A DNA stretch of 64,000 nucleotides from Climacium dendroides (taxonomy: Eukaryota; Streptophyta; Bryopsida; Hypnales; Climaciaceae): positions 2,728,001-2,792,000 of the forward strand of contig OX467085.1 in assembly GCA_950106755.1 (NCBI GenBank). The letters are read 5' to 3'. The position numbers and the translations under genes are program-made. The notes beneath the pieces were generated by a model. That model saw nothing but the letters and a program-made list of their open reading frames with translations, did no database searches and was not told where the DNA came from. Below, in pieces: positions 22,942 to 35,569 of this stretch. Every line of letters begins with the position of its first letter. Positions within the stretch are counted from its first letter, which is position 1.

Positions 22942-25779
22942 TCATGTATATGAAGCCAAACTCTGGTTGATGATTTCGATTTGAACTGTAGGGATCTTGA
23001 TTCTGCATTGGCGAGTACCTCTTCTGTTTTGAGACTTCCATGCTGTAATTAAAGCGTTTGTTGTCTCCCACACAGGTTCTTCGGTTTCATCAACCCTCCA
23101 AAGCAAACCTCTATCACTATCCCATCCTTCATAGAAGTCTTAAACTTCTTGATTGCGTGATGTTGGCCAAAAGTATTGAATGTGCACACAATTTGGTTTC
23201 TCGGGGTTAGAGTTTGGATCAGACAATGCTCTGGCAATCCAAACTGGTCTGCTGTCACCGTCTGCAGGGCGAACTGCAACAAAATACCCTTCGTATACAT
23301 CTCGAGCCACCCTATACTCTTCGAGATCTTCACCATCTTCGTCTAAATGATCAGCTTCTGTCACTTGAATATGAGTAGTTGGCCAAAAACCGTCTTTTAG
23401 AGCACTAGAAGTAGGAAGTGGCTCTTGAAGAGTTGCCTTTACAGCACGCCAATAGCGCACCACATTCTCATAGCGCCTACGATGTTCTCCACTCACGTCT
23501 GCTCTACACAAGTCGTCCCAATAGTTTATGAATCCTGATAAACCTTTGACAATGTCATTGACACCTTTCATTGGGTTGAGTGGTACTGGCAAAGGCACAC
23601 CACGTGGCCACAAACTCCGTCCTTCATCGTCTTCTTTCCACAACTTAATGGCTTGACCGTGCCTGCCTAACCAGTTTTCATCCGTGCACTTCAACTTGTA
23701 CTTCATGACTGGGCATCCAACAGAGTCTAGGTAGAACTTCACTTGTTGCGGTCTTGTGTGTCCCACAAGGATTTCATCACCATCCATCCATTTTCCTGCA
23801 ATGAAACGCTTGAAATCAGGCACCTCCTCTATGAGGTGAGGGATGGTAGGAATAGACTCAACATCCATGAATGACTTCATGAGCGCCGGGATTGTTGGGA
23901 AGTTCTCCTTCTTCAACAGCATGCTCCATCTTCCAAACAATGCGTCAATGTCGTCGTGTGTGTGACCAACAATCATGAAGTTGACATACACTTCTCTGAA
24001 GATCTTGTTAGCAACAAGTAGAGACCAGAAACAGAAAACATATCTATTCTTGTTGTCGCCAGTGGCATTGTCCATTTGCACATTCAAAATAGGAGGCAAA
24101 GGCACTACTGGAACTTCATTCATTGGAGGTGGTGGCAGTGACGCGTCGCACATTTCTTTACCCTACAGCACTGCCCTGAACAAATTTGAAGACCCTGACC
24201 CAGAAAATAATTGCCGAGAAGAAGACTTCGATGGCAATTCCAGATCCTGCAACAACTTTGCCATAGAACCAATTGTATAGTTTGAATCGTGTTTAAAGAG
24301 ATCCAAACCATAATGTGCGTAACGCACATCTCCATGACCATGAGCAATCATGCCAGTGACAGACACAGGCAATTTCACAAGGCCATCAAGCTCCTTATTC
24401 CTGTGGGAAAAGACTGGAGAAGCAGTCTTTGCATGATCCATCTTGTCGTGCATAACTGTGAGGCATTCGTGTGGAAAAGCTACTGAACGGTGATGGTTTG
24501 CATAATACAACTCCCGATGAGCTCGAGCAATCTCATTGTGCCTATCCAACTTCCGAGAATACTTCAATTCATTGTGAGACCCACTTATAGCACCCTTCTT
24601 GAGGTCTTGCAATTTGTTACACGTGCCACATCGCGCAAAATTGTCTCCAGGCTTCTTCACCTCATACTCAGGGAACTTACAACACCTAATCTTATTCAAG
24701 TTCAAAGCTGACACCTCACTCAGTCCAAAAACAGCATTGACATCATTGAATTCTTTCATCTTACCCTTCCACTGGAAGGTGGAAGGTAGGATCTTGGCCA
24801 CAACTTTCTCTCCTGACTTCAGGGTCTTCGTACGATGAGGCATGTGATCTGCCTCTTTCTCCAGAATGCACTTCAATGTTGCTATAGCTTGTTGAGTGTG
24901 TTTCCTCGGTTTCACCGTTCCCTTATTGCCATGGTCCTTTGCCTCTCGACCACGCCTCATGTACGATTGGTAGCGATAGAATGTGGCCTCAGGGACCCCA
25001 GCTATATGCATCCACGCTCGCATACATACCGGTGTATTGTCAATTGACACCATTCGTCTACCACGCTCGTCAACATGCACCTGCCTATGCACATCCATTT
25101 TCATGTACGTCTTGTGCTTGAACGTGGAGTTGCGATACATGCGTTCACAAAAGGCTCGAATCTTATCCCTAGGAAATGGCTGAACACAGTTGCGACTACA
25201 ACATATTTTAGTAGACACTATATGGATGGAATCTTGAGTAAGCAACTCCTTCGATTTCAAATTTGTTTCACGGGGCGCATTTCGGACCATACTTGTGTAT
25301 GGTCTCGAAGACGTCGAAGAGGGCGGATTTAAGAGAGTCTATTGGAGACAATTGAATTTGTCCCTAGCCTCATGGTCTCTAAGGCTAGCTCCACGATAGT
25401 GGACAAGATGAATAGGCCAAGCCAACAATGAGCACACTTGTTCCTCTGGTAGGTCCTCTTCGCTATGTGTTTTGGAGATGTGGATCGCCACGTGGGTGTC
25501 ACCAAGAGGGCCATTGGCACCCAAAACGAGGTCAGAGTTCACACTATGATAGACACCTTCACCCACAAGCACTCCAGCCTCATTGTACAAGGTGACAACT
25601 CGAGTATTCCAAAGCCGACGCGGTAGACCTTCGCATTCCGGGACCCCAACATTCATTGCTTCGACATTCTGAAATTCGTCTTCTGAAGATGCCATGAAAT
25701 CTTCTTCATCATGTCTGAATTCACTGGATTCAGAACCCGATGACATGTCCATGTCATCAGGGTCATCTATAGTATCCAT
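22942..25779 (-). pseudogene. E1 DUF7869-like candidate transposase
   Basis: A single-exon frame from ATG 25,779 (six bases after an AG acceptor) to TGA 22,942, 945 residues. It aligns end to end with the E2 protein at 53,371-56,211. Visible elements are an acidic N-terminus, KICCSRNC, a helix-turn-helix-like MRAWMHIAGVPEATFYRY, a CGTCNKL zinc-type pair, MHDKMDHAK, QMDNATGDNKNR and GHTHDDIDALFG. The last three would give a D-D-D pattern typical of RNase H-fold recombinases. Three in-frame stops are present: TAG 25,339, TAG 24,163 and TAA 23,140. No frameshift is visible. It faces outward, away from the multidomain gene. Confidence 0.65.
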
Positions 25780-25849
25780 GGATACCTGTAAAAGTGCAAT
25801 GTGAAATAGGGTAAGTGAATTGAAGCATAGAGCATGCAATTTCATTCAT

Positions 25850-26832
25850 GTTCAGGTCGACCCGACCTGAATGACCAAATGTTATAGCTACATCTATGAC
25901 ACCAACGAACCTATTTACTGAAGCCTAGGTTTCAACTGCAATTGACATCATTCATTAAAATTTCTTATAAATTCAGATATATGTAAACACTGTTTTCAGG
26001 TCGAATCGATCTGAAGTGTCTGACCCCTGTCTTGTATAACTTTTGTCAGCCGAAAATATAAATGTAAAAAGACTGAGTACAATCCTGAACTTCAAGTCGG
26101 ATCGACCTGAAGTGTCCCTTGTACTCTGAGATAATGATCCCATCTTCATCTGTTCAATTCCACAAGGAATTCCCAATTTTATTCCTTTAAAAATCTCGAA
26201 CTTCTCGAACTGAAGTCTGTGATGGGAGTACCCACACTTCAGGTCGAACCGACCTGAAGTGAGGACTTGCAGTGAGCCGAATCCCATCTGCACACTATTA
26301 TCATTACGTACAGAATTCTTGGTGACTGAATCTGTGAATATCGGGAATTTCAGTAGGACATCTACGAGATTTTCACTTGAACGAAATTACAATTATAGAT
26401 ACGGTTTAGGTCGACTCAATCTGAATTGCCATGTATACCATTTCATAAATGATATTCGATGACAGAACTATTCAATCTACCTAGGATACGTTTTACATTA
26501 CTTCAATTACTATCATATGGGTCAGTTCAGGTCGACTCGACCTGAATTGCATGAACGAATGACTAGTGTAGACAATCTCACATTCAGGTCGACTCGAACT
26601 GAGTTGCATGAACGAATGACTAATGTAGAGAACCTCACATTCAGGTCAACTCGACCTGAATTTCATGAACAAATGACTAATGTAGACAATCTCACATTCA
26701 GGTCAACTCAACCTGAATTGCATGAACGAATGACTGATGTAGACAATCTCACATTCAGGTCGACTCGACCTGAAGTGCATTACAATTACTCATGTACCAT
26801 TGTTCGTATTTAGGTCGATTCGACCTAAATAG
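25850..26832. repeat. Dense palindrome cluster upstream of E1 DUF7869 gene (type 1)
   Basis: Eleven copies lie at about 25,851, 25,994, 26,091, 26,236, 26,405, 26,525, 26,583, 26,640, 26,697, 26,755 and 26,808. The best, at 26,236-26,260, is a 25-bp palindrome with centre GAA-C. From 26,525 to 26,775 they recur every ~57 bp inside a short tandem repeat (linker with CATGAACGAATGAC and TAGACAATCTCACA). Substitutions often come in pairs that keep the symmetry (26,808: TTTAGGTCG with CGACCTAAA). Confidence 0.85.
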
Positions 26833-26839
26833 TTCCAGA

Positions 26840-27650
26840 TTTCTCGGACATTGTGTTGCCAGTCTCGTAGTAACCGTGATCTCGTGTTTCGGGTTTCTCG
26901 GCGAGATAATCGGGCACTGCACTCTCAGAATTTTGCAACTCAGATGTCGAGAACTGAACATTGAATAAAGACCTGAATGAACAGCGCTGAAAGAAACATT
27001 ATACACACTCAGAAAACTACTATGTGCTTACAAAGTAACTATGTCCAATCCATTGAATGAAAATGTTTGAAAATGCTAAAGGCTTCTAACCTAAGGACAT
27101 ACAGAAGGCAACAAGCACGTTCACCGAGATCCTCGAAGCGCAATACTCCGACACTCTAGATAGTACAAGTACAAAAGTTGGTAGAGTTCAGTAATGACAT
27201 GAGAGAAGTGAAATCTCGCATGAACGTCCATGCATTCACGATGGAGAAGGAGAATACCCTAATGCGCGCGGACGCAACGACATTCAAAACAATTTTGGCG
27301 ATAGTGTGTAGGCGCGAATGCGAAGGCGGGAGCTATAGGATGGAATTTGAAAATCCCAAACTCCTTCCGCAAATTCCTTTGATTTTTGATTCCCGCCTAC
27401 ACTATTCATGACAGAAATAGCCACTGACAGCTATTAAGTACTTATGAGGTTGCTTTCTTGCACCGTTAAGCACTAATTTCTGGATTCTATTTGTAACAGA
27501 ATCTAGGCAAGAGATCTTCATTGTCTTTTTTTCTTTTGCAATTTCTAGAAGTCAATTTGATTTTGCTGAAGTTAGGGTCTGTTTGTAAATTTAGACAAAC
27601 ACAACCTTTTGCACCACCTAAGTGTTTGCATGTGATTTTATCAATAAGGG
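26840..27650. other. E1 spacer, no confident gene
   Basis: There is one 77-codon open frame (27,178-27,411) without recognisable similarity. A short inverted repeat is present (GATAGTGTGTAGGCG near 27,299 and CGCCTACACTATTC near 27,395). It could hold a leader exon of the minus-strand gene, but I cannot show it. Confidence 0.3.
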
Positions 27651-27654
27651 TTTT

Positions 27655-27760
27655 ACGGTTTAGGGTTTAGGGTCTTTAGGGTTTAGGGTTTAGGGTTTTC
27701 AGGATTTAGGATCTTTAGGGTTTAGGGTCTCTAGGATTTAGGGTCTCGGGTTCAGGTATT
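27655..27760 (+). repeat. Degenerate plant telomere-like tract TTTAGGG
   Basis: About ten TTTAGGG-type units with small changes (TTTAGGGTC, GATTTAGGG). It lies between the palindrome cluster and the spacer repeats of E1. Similar tracts lie at 33,120-33,262, 63,188-63,320 (inverted) and weakly at 51,352-51,425 in E2. Confidence 0.75.
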
Positions 27761-27899
27761 TTTGTAGATTAATAAATCATTTCATATCATGTTTTTGAAA
27801 TATTGAACAAATATTTAATTTAGAAGTGAATTCAAGGTTTTAGTACACACTAAGGAATTATACTGCATGCACTTTCAAATTCTTTTTATAATGTTCGCA

Positions 27900-28490
27900 A
27901 TATTAATTTTTCCATAAATCCGAATTATTTCGCAGAGATTTGCAACTTGTGTGTTATTTTTTCGGACATGCTTCCACGTCAAACCGATACAAATTAATGA
28001 TTTGGTTTGTATTAATTACAACATCAATTCTAAAGTATTTTTTTGGAAACTCATTTGAAAAAGTGTGGGGAAGCAATAGGGTTGTCTTAAAATTAAGTTT
28101 TTCCATGAATCCTAATTATTTTGAAGATTTGCAACTTGTGTGTTTCGTTTTTGGACATGCATCCACGTCAAATCGATATAATTTATTGGTTTGGGTTCTA
28201 TTAAATACAACATGATTTTTAGAGTGCTTTATTTAAACCCATTTCAAATGAAGAAGACAGCGTAGGAAAGCAATAGGGTTGTCTTAAAATTAAGTTTTTC
28301 CATGAATCCTAATTATTTTGAAGATTTGGAACTTGTGTGTTACGTTTTTGGACATGCTTCCACGTCAAACCGATATAATTTATTGGTTTGGGTTTTATTA
28401 AATACAGCATGATTTTTAGAGTATTTGTTTTGAAATCCATTTCAATTGAAGAAGTGTAGGAAAACAATACGGTTCTTTTAAAATAATTTT
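27900..28490 (+). repeat. Tandem repeat, about 195-bp unit, three copies
   Basis: Three diverged copies begin near 27,905, 28,090 and 28,285. Each contains 'tttttccatgaatcctaatt', 'gcaacttgtgtgtt', 'ggacatgcttccacgtcaaa' and 'atttattggtttggg' or close variants. Non-coding. Confidence 0.7.
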
Positions 28491-28572
28491 TCCAATGAAT
28501 CCTACCCGATGAATTCATCCTCAAAATTTTAGTAGAATTTTTATGTATTAGATAAAATGCAGAGCAAGAAAT

Positions 28573-28964
28573 GGGTTGGCGCTTGCTATGCTATCCATTC
28601 ATCATTAGAATTTTATAAGAATTGTTGTGTAAAACTTTCAAATAAATCTTCAAATAAAAATCTCAAAAACTTTCTGAAGAACTTAATGATTTTGGAATCC
28701 AAAATCACTTCAATTGAATGAATTTCTCAAAATTATTTAGTAGTAGCAATAGAAGATTGAAATCATGAAAACTCACAGCTCATAAAAGAACAAAATCATA
28801 GAAGTGCACAGGAGTGTAAAGCCAAGAGAAGCAATGGATTTGCTACCTCTATAATATCATTCTATGGATCCTCTTTAATATCACCTTCATTTCAACAACT
28901 ATATTATGTCTATAATATCACCCGGTGGAAAAAGTGATATTATAAAAGTGATTGTTGGAGATCA
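28573..28964 (+). mobile_element. Truncated copy of inverted-repeat element
   Basis: It begins with GGCGCTTGCTATGCTA and follows the same order as the longer copy at 29,987-30,793, including 'gtgtaaagccaagagaagc' and 'cctctataatatcat'. Homology stops at about 28,964, where a fragment of an E-type terminus begins. Confidence 0.55.
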
Positions 28965-29165
28965 ACTCATGGTGTACAAGTGAAAGGTCAATATGAACGT
29001 TTACCTTGTGGTTATGATATTTGATTCCTACTTGTGTTCATTTGATTTTAATTCATGTATGATTTGAATATTGTTTGAGGAATTCTCTTCTCCGTTTTCA
29101 AATGAAATTAGACTTCTGTAACTCTCATTTTGGTGGAATACTCTCATTTTAATGAATATTACGTT
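28965..29165 (+). mobile_element. Stray copy of E-type right terminus
   Basis: This 200-bp block matches 62,340-62,539 and the inverse of 12,373-12,560, ending in TGAATATTACGTT at 29,165. It is followed by ATGA, not the TGTC duplication. It is therefore a truncated or rearranged terminus inside E1, perhaps the remains of a small non-autonomous derivative. Confidence 0.6.
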
Positions 29166-29986
29166 ATGACTAATAGTGAGCAAAATTTGTGGTGATTGTT
29201 TTTGTGTTATTTCAAAGTAATCAATAAGAATTTGTATATAGAAGTGTTTTGATGGCTAGTCACTCCAAGGTTCATCGTGAAGAGTGCTAGGATGGTGAAT
29301 AATTATAAATAAGCTAAGAATTCTACCGCCATAAAGAAATTCATATGTATAATTCAAATTATAAATGAAGTTTCCCTAAAAATTTATATTGAAATCTTTA
29401 GGAACAAGACAGTGGTCTGAAGGTCTTTGACCAAGGGTGTCAGTTAAGTTTTTATATGGAATTCATAAGTGCTCTTTCAGTTTTTTTAGAATTACATCAA
29501 TTATGTTACACAATAAAAAGGGGTAATTACTACAGTCAGTACCAATTCATCTAAGGAAACTATTAGTCAATCGTTCTTATAGTATGCACTTAATGCCTAG
29601 AACAAAATTGCAACTAATAATGATCGAATTTTTTTTGTTAAAATGGAAGGTCTCTGGCAGTAGTCAGTATACAAATGAAAGTTCGTACACCTTACTAAAG
29701 CCAATGATTTAGATAGTGAAAAAAAGAATGATTTCCAAATGAAGAAATCAATATTTAAAGATTAAAAGGTAAAGGATTCACTTCCAATTCCCGTTTAAAA
29801 ATTCAGGAATGAAAATATGTATTCTACATAGGTTTTCATGTAAGGAAGCTTTTAGGTATCATTGGGATTGAATTTGAAGGATTGACTATCGTGGTTAAGT
29901 ACAAAAAATGTTACGTTATTCAAATGAAGTTTTGTGATATTCATGTTTGTAAACAAACTTTTTAGTATTTTTGTTTCAACTAGAGG
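29166..29986. other. AT-rich spacer of E1
   Basis: I see no gene, palindrome or clear repeat here. Confidence 0.4.
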
Positions 29987-30793
29987 TTGGCGCTTGCTAT
30001 GCTACGCATTCATCATTAGAATTTTATAATTTTTTTATATATTAGATAGAATGCAGAACAAAAATTTCAATAAATCTTCAAATAAAAATGACTAAAATCT
30101 TTGTATAATTTTTTTAAAAAGTAAGCATATATTGAAATGTACAATAGAAATTTATTGAATGATGAATGAAACATATGCAATGGTAAATACTATAAAAGAT
30201 ACACATACATTAGAATGCATTAAAAATTTGACTCCATTGTTACAAAAAATGGCAATCCAAATTGAAGAATTGAAAAGAAAAATTTATAAATCTTAAAAGC
30301 TTTTTAAACAACTCAATTGTTGTGGAATCCAAAATCATTTCAATTGAATAAATTTTTCAAAATCATTTGGTAGTAGCAATAGAAAATTGAAATCATGAAA
30401 GCTCAAAGCTCACAAAAGCACAAAATCATAGAAATGCAAAGAAGTGTAAAGCCAAGAGAAGCAATGGATTTGCCTTCTCTATAATATCATCATATGGATC
30501 CTCTCTAATATCACCTTAATTGCAACAACTATATTATTTCTATAATATCACCCTTTGTAAAAAGTGATATTATAGAAGTGATTGCAAACTGCTACTCTAT
30601 TTCTATGATATCACATTGTGTAAAAATACAATCTCTATGTATGCATGATTGACAATATTTTTACATAATATTTAAAATAATTATTTTACAGACTTATTGA
30701 AATCATTATCATGCAATCTATTCAAATATATCAAATTTTTACTAATATGTAATACAATGAATGCGTAGCATAGCAAGCACGAGCCCCTAGTAT
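29987..30793 (+). mobile_element. Small terminal-inverted-repeat element (MITE-like)
   Basis: The left GCTTGCTATGCTACGCATTC near 29,992 is matched inversely by GAATGCGTAGCATAGCAAGC near 30,758. CTAG occurs just outside both ends and may be a target duplication. The ~0.8-kb interior is AT-rich and non-coding, with local inverted repeats around 'ataatatcac'. A second, truncated copy is at 28,573-28,964. The CTAG ends would also fit a Helitron, but no Helitron hairpin is clear. Confidence 0.5.
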
Positions 30794-30892
30794 TAATGAT
30801 AGCATTTGTGATATTACAGAGAGACTTATGATTTTAGTAGTATGATAAACAAACCAAATTTTGGGAAAAGGGTATCTATTATTATGTTTAGG

Positions 30893-32440
30893 CTACAAAA
30901 AGGGATATATCACGGTCCAAGTACTTGAGACGGGTATTGAAGATGGTTGGGTACCAAAGGCGGGTATTGAAGAAGGCCGGGTACCTAAAATCACCAGGAA
31001 GAGCCGGGTACCTAGACCATCGGGTATATGCCTGTAGAGTTCTGGAAACCTAGGGTTTGGTGTCCGCACATTTTCGTGCATGTCCGCTGTTTTGTCATGC
31101 ACCTCTACTGTTCCCTCGTAAATCTCCGTTGTTCTCTTGTGCATTCTACTCTATTTTCGTGCATTCCGCTGTTCTTTGGGTGCATTTTCGTTGCATCTTC
31201 GTTGTTTGTGCATTTTGCACTTGCCGGCAGTTGACGTGCATTTTTTTAGCACGGGCGTCGTGAAGAAGAGGACCTTGTTTTCCGCATTGATTTGTGTGTG
31301 ACTTTGGAGTTCGATTCAATTGGGGGGACTTGAAGCTGTGAAGAAGCGGACCTCAAGGCGAGCGTCGTGAAGAAGCAGACCTTGAGCATTGTTTTCTGTG
31401 TGATTTTGGAGTTCCATTCGATCGGGGGGACTTGAAGCTGCTGGGTGGTGCTGTGTGTTTGCATCTGAAGGAGGTGCAGCTTGATCTCAAGGACGTGCAG
31501 CTTGAAGCAGGGTTTGGGGTTTGAGGTAAAAACCTGACTCCATTCATCATTGTTGTAGGAGTGCAATGGTTCTCTTGAGGCGTGTAATCTTGTTGTTTCT
31601 TTTCTCAATTCCTCCAAGGTTTGTCAATTCTGTGCTCAACGACGCTAGGATTTCGCGCAATAGGAGTCTTATTTTTGCGTTCTGAATTTTTGTTACTGTG
31701 AATTTTCACAATTGTCTAAAGGAGGCTTGATCCACTTGGGAGAGTCTTTCTTCGAGAGTTTGTGTCCAATAAAGCGGACCATCTTTGAGAATTTGTGTTT
31801 GTGAGCCATGGCTATGGCATCTACTAATGCGAGGAGGTTTCCAGTGAAGTCCAGGTCGGTCTTGGGAGTGTTCCTGTTCTTAAGATTGGAGTCTCTGTTC
31901 CTCTTAGGGTACTGATGTGAAAGTGGCACTTCTGCTTCTTTGGACACTTAGGGTTTGGGATTGGTTTTTTTGCTTTGTATTTGCTTTGTGTTGGGAATAC
32001 TGTTGCATTTCCTCTGAAGTGTTGAATTCAAAATAATGGAGGAGGTACTTTCACGACATTTCATGATTTGTATGCATAAGATGTTATTGTCTGCGTTTCT
32101 ACATTGTTGGATTTCGGATCTTGGATTGTGCCGGATTGTACACATCTCCCTTGGTCTCGATGGAATTTTAGATGCGTATGACTCTAGCTGAATCAAGTAT
32201 TGTGTGAATCCTCATTGTACTTGTGTGGGGATTGTATTGTACCAGAGCACTTTGCCGAGGTTCTGAAGAGCAAGGTTGTGTAATCTTATTCTACTTCAAA
32301 GAATAGGTACTGGTGGATAAGCTACAACAACAACAACGAGGTTAGTATCTAGAACTTCATTGTTTGTTTTTCCTTGCTCACATGTGGTTGCACAATTTAT
32401 TCTAGAAAATGAGCTTCTGGAGATAAGAGTTGTGTATTCT
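30893..32440. repeat. E1 spacer with short direct repeats
   Basis: Repeated short phrases: 'ggcgggtattgaaga' and 'gccgggtaccta' at 30,930-31,020, 'ttcgtgcat' and 'ttgtgcat' at 31,070-31,220, and a ~115-bp duplication at about 31,290-31,330 and 31,390-31,445 ('gactttggagttcgattc', 'ggggggacttgaagctg'). The open frames have no coding character. It could be a transcribed leader of the plus-strand gene. Confidence 0.4.
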
Positions 32441-32446
32441 ATTGGG

Positions 32447-33900
32447 TGGTATTTGCTCCCAACAGATTGGATCTTTCTTTGTAATTGTTGGAAGGAATGT
32501 GGTTGCTTGGAATATGTTTGCAGTTTGTTTCTTGGCATTTGGTTTGCAATGTAAGTTTTTTAAAATTGGTTTGTTTTTTGCATTTCAGATTGACAATTGT
32601 AGCACTGGAGTTACAAGATTGTGGAGTCCATAATAAGCAGCTACACTGAAAGTAGGAGCTAAGTTGAGGCTGAAGTTGCATAGCGCTTGCTTGTAGAAAC
32701 TCAGGTATGTATTAATTTCAATTCTCTTGCACCATCTCAGCTTTGAATAGTGATTTCTGTGATTGTTGTAAAGCTAGCTGCAATGTCCAATGGGGTTTAA
32801 CTTGCGGGATGTATCGTGTGCGTACGTTCCTTTTTTAGTTCTCGTGAGGTTTGTTGTTTTCTGTTAGAATTCATGGTTTGGGAGTTTCTAGATGGAAACA
32901 TGCTTGTTTGGGATGTTGTAGGTTTGTACAATGACTTTTTGGTTTTAGGTTTAGGTGGTCTGCTGGTTTGAGATGTTTTTGATTTCTTTGGCATTTTTCA
33001 ACTCTTGAGTTTGTTGAAAATGTGGATAATATTGCAGGTTTAGGAGATTAATCCATCTGCATTGCATTTCAAGATCCTCATTTTTTAATTCCCGAAGTGA
33101 GTTATAATGCACAGGACTTCGTTTAGGGTTTAGGGTTCAGAAAATGGCATTCATTGTTTAGGGTCCAGTACTTCAGTTCCAGGGTTTGTTTAGGGTTCAG
33201 TGCTTAGGGTCCAGGGTTTTTTTAGGGTCCATTGCTTAGGGTTTAGGGTTTAGGGTTTCCTTAAGGTCTACGAATTAGAATTCAGAATGTCAAAGAAAGA
33301 AATGACCAGCCACAACCACACAAATTCCCCAGAATCAGCCCAATACTACTCGGGTATCATCTTGTCACACTGAATTCCTCAACGTACCACGAATGTAAGG
33401 CGCCTGAACGAAACTGCAATTCAGGTCGCATCGACCTGAATTGCATATCCCTTCAAACACATATCCTAGGTCCGGGCAAGTTCCATGAAAATTTTTAGAT
33501 GAGATAAACCTGCATTTCAGGTCGGTCCGACCTGAAATGTACACCTACTAACATTTTCTGTACAAAGAAGGCAACTAAATGGAAGGGAATTGGACTAACA
33601 TGTCAGAAGACAAATAACAAAGTCGTCCAAATTCAATGCAGATCAAGTCGGTCCGACCTGAACTGCAAAGAAGACCCTCTGCAATCTGGCACAGCAAATA
33701 CATATTCCCTTCACCAACATACATATTTATATGACTATATTAGACACCTAGTATAATTAACAAATTGACCAAAAGACACATTTCTAATAAACATCCATTT
33801 ACCAACAACAAACATGACAACACTACCGCATGCAATTCAGGTCCCACCGACCTGAACTACCAGTTCCAAAGTGAGAACAATATGTACTAGGACGATCCGA
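32447..33900 (+). repeat. Upstream region of E1 gene, repeated inverted at 62,600-64,000
   Basis: TGGTATTTGC at 32,447 corresponds to the last bases of the window read in reverse. Similarity continues through 33,900 against 64,000 down to about 62,600. In E1 this is the region upstream of the plus-strand gene. In E0, which is in opposite orientation, it is the region upstream of the minus-strand gene. The inverted repeat therefore reflects two elements of the same family in opposite orientation, not the ends of one element. Confidence 0.75.
33120..33262 (+). repeat. Telomere-like TTTAGGG tract upstream of E1 gene
   Basis: Interrupted units of TTTAGGG, AGGGTCCAG and TTTAGGGTTCA. The homologous tract in E0 is at 63,188-63,320 in reverse orientation. 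Confidence 0.75.
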
Positions 33901-34090
33901 TAACATTAATCAATAACATTGAGGCCATCATAGTAGTAGAAATATTTGCATATTTCGAGTAGAACTTCAGGTCAAGTCGACCTGAAGCGTATGAAGCAAA
34001 ACGAACCGAGTCCAAGTAGATCAAACACATAGAAGATGAAATGTAGAAGCTCCATGTACTGGTTTTTAGGTCGGGTCAATCTGAATCAAC
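33420..34090. repeat. Palindromes upstream of E1 multidomain gene (type 1)
   Basis: Six copies at about 33,420, 33,515, 33,641, 33,835, 33,965 and 34,064, spaced about 95-195 bp. They align one to one with sites upstream of the E0 gene (21,068-21,640 and 62,783-63,025). In the aligned pairs the 3-bp centre often differs while the half-sites persist. Confidence 0.85.
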
Positions 34091-34141
34091 ATAGCAACAA
34101 CTCTTGTTCTAACAACATCCCGTTTGGATAATGAATGCAGA

Positions 34142-35175
34142 ATGGATGACCAAATTGAGAAGCTGGAGGCCTTCTACGTACGCTGTGCGCACGAATCCTC
34201 TGGGGAGGAAGGGGACGACTTTGACAATGACAGAGACTACTGGGAATTCAAAAATCCTGACAAGGTTGAGAGTTGGAGTCTCCACATGATTCCTTTCAAG
34301 AACCTCATTTGCTTCGCTGCAAAGTTCAAAGACACCGACCATTTCTTCAACATATCCTTTGATGAGAAGATAAAGGACGTTGCCCACGATAGTGGTCCAT
34401 TCTTGAAAATTCGGTGTATTACAGCTGTGACTGGTACACCCAAAAGGGAGCAGTACCACTTCACTATTCGCTTGGACTCCTCAAGATGTGCCTTCAACAT
34501 ATCGCACTTCCTGTCAACGTTGGAACCAACTGAGTACAGAACGGAGATTCCCGACCTTGAGAAGAAAGTTGACCACAACTACTTCAAGACAAAGGACGGG
34601 AAGTTGGCAACGGAGAAGGCCCTATACTCTCGCCTGAAGACACTCCTAAACGACTTCACAATTCTGAAGATGAAGCTTGAGCTGAAGAAGAAAGACATGA
34701 TTGTCAGAACTGTCTCCCAGGAGTTTCCAAGTAACGTGGAAGGACAGAGCTCAATGGGTACACCTGGAACCCAATAGAGTCGGGGGACAAGAAAGTCTAT
34801 GCAGGCCACTACTCCAGCACGAGCTCCCAGGAAAAGTAAGTTCGCATCAACCTCAACAGCGGCAACAGCAGCGCAAGACCCTAGTGCAGTTTTATCAGGG
34901 GAGCTGAGTTTTGTATCCGCGGTAACTGAGGTCCCGGTCCCTTATGACGCCAAGAAATTGCACGATTACATTGCGTCCGTGGAGGCATACAAGGCCTACT
35001 GGAAACACTACACGGACGCCTACATCTTTGGCCTGGAGGATAAGAAGACAATTTCCATTGAGCAGCTCATCAAGGCCCCAGAGGACTTAAACATCCGTAG
35101 CCATGAAATGAATCTTGCGGAGGACATGATGACATACCTCTGGGAAATGCCAAATAAGTCCACAAAACAAACATT
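34142..35175 (+). CDS. E1 multidomain gene, exon 1, 5' part (split by E2)
   Basis: ATG at 34,142 follows the same GAATGGATG context as E0 and E2. The encoded 345 residues are almost identical to E0 exon 1: conserved N-terminal domain (YWEFKNPD, HMIPFKN, EQYHFTIRLDS), a Ser/Thr linker (TAG at 34,775, shared with E0) and YWKHYTDAYIFGLEDKK. The coding sequence breaks at 35,175 inside KQTL; the rest of the exon is at 56,945. CATT is present on both sides of E2. Confidence 0.7.
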
Positions 35176-35560
35176 AACATAATATTCATTAAAATGAGAG
35201 TTTTCCAGTGAAATGGGAGTTGCGGAAGAGACTTTCAACCATGAATTTAATATACTTGTAGATCAATGACTACCAGGAAAGCATTGCAATGACACAGAAA
35301 GCACATACGGAAGGTACAAATTCCAAAATCGAAGGTCAAAATTGTGACTTCTTCATAATTTATAGGAAGTCATCAAATATACATATATTGTATGTATGCA
35401 CTATAAACATAGACCAATCCATGTACTAAACTACTACTTCCATCGTAGACTACACTTGTATAAGATACATATGATGTAAAACGTAGGGTTTAGGAAGCAC
35501 TACGACTGAGCACTAGGACTTTTATGAAATTGACAATTGCGTCCACAAAATGAAGGCTTC
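35176..35560. other. E2 left terminal region, non-coding
   Basis: It starts with the terminal inverted repeat and two ATGAGAG/ATGGGAG motifs, as in E0. No gene is seen in the following AT-rich stretch. Confidence 0.55.
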
Positions 35561-35569
35561 GTGACCAGA

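Noticed and set aside
25850..26832. Regularly spaced palindromes as a CRISPR array
   Set aside because: Spacing is irregular outside a local 57-bp tandem repeat, the linkers are themselves similar, the same motif lies in introns 40 kb apart, and no Cas-like gene is present. The DNA is eukaryotic.
30740..30793. Helitron 3' end (CTAG followed by T)
   Set aside because: CTAG also occurs at the opposite end with a matching inverted repeat, and no Helitron hairpin is clear; a terminal-inverted-repeat element fits better.
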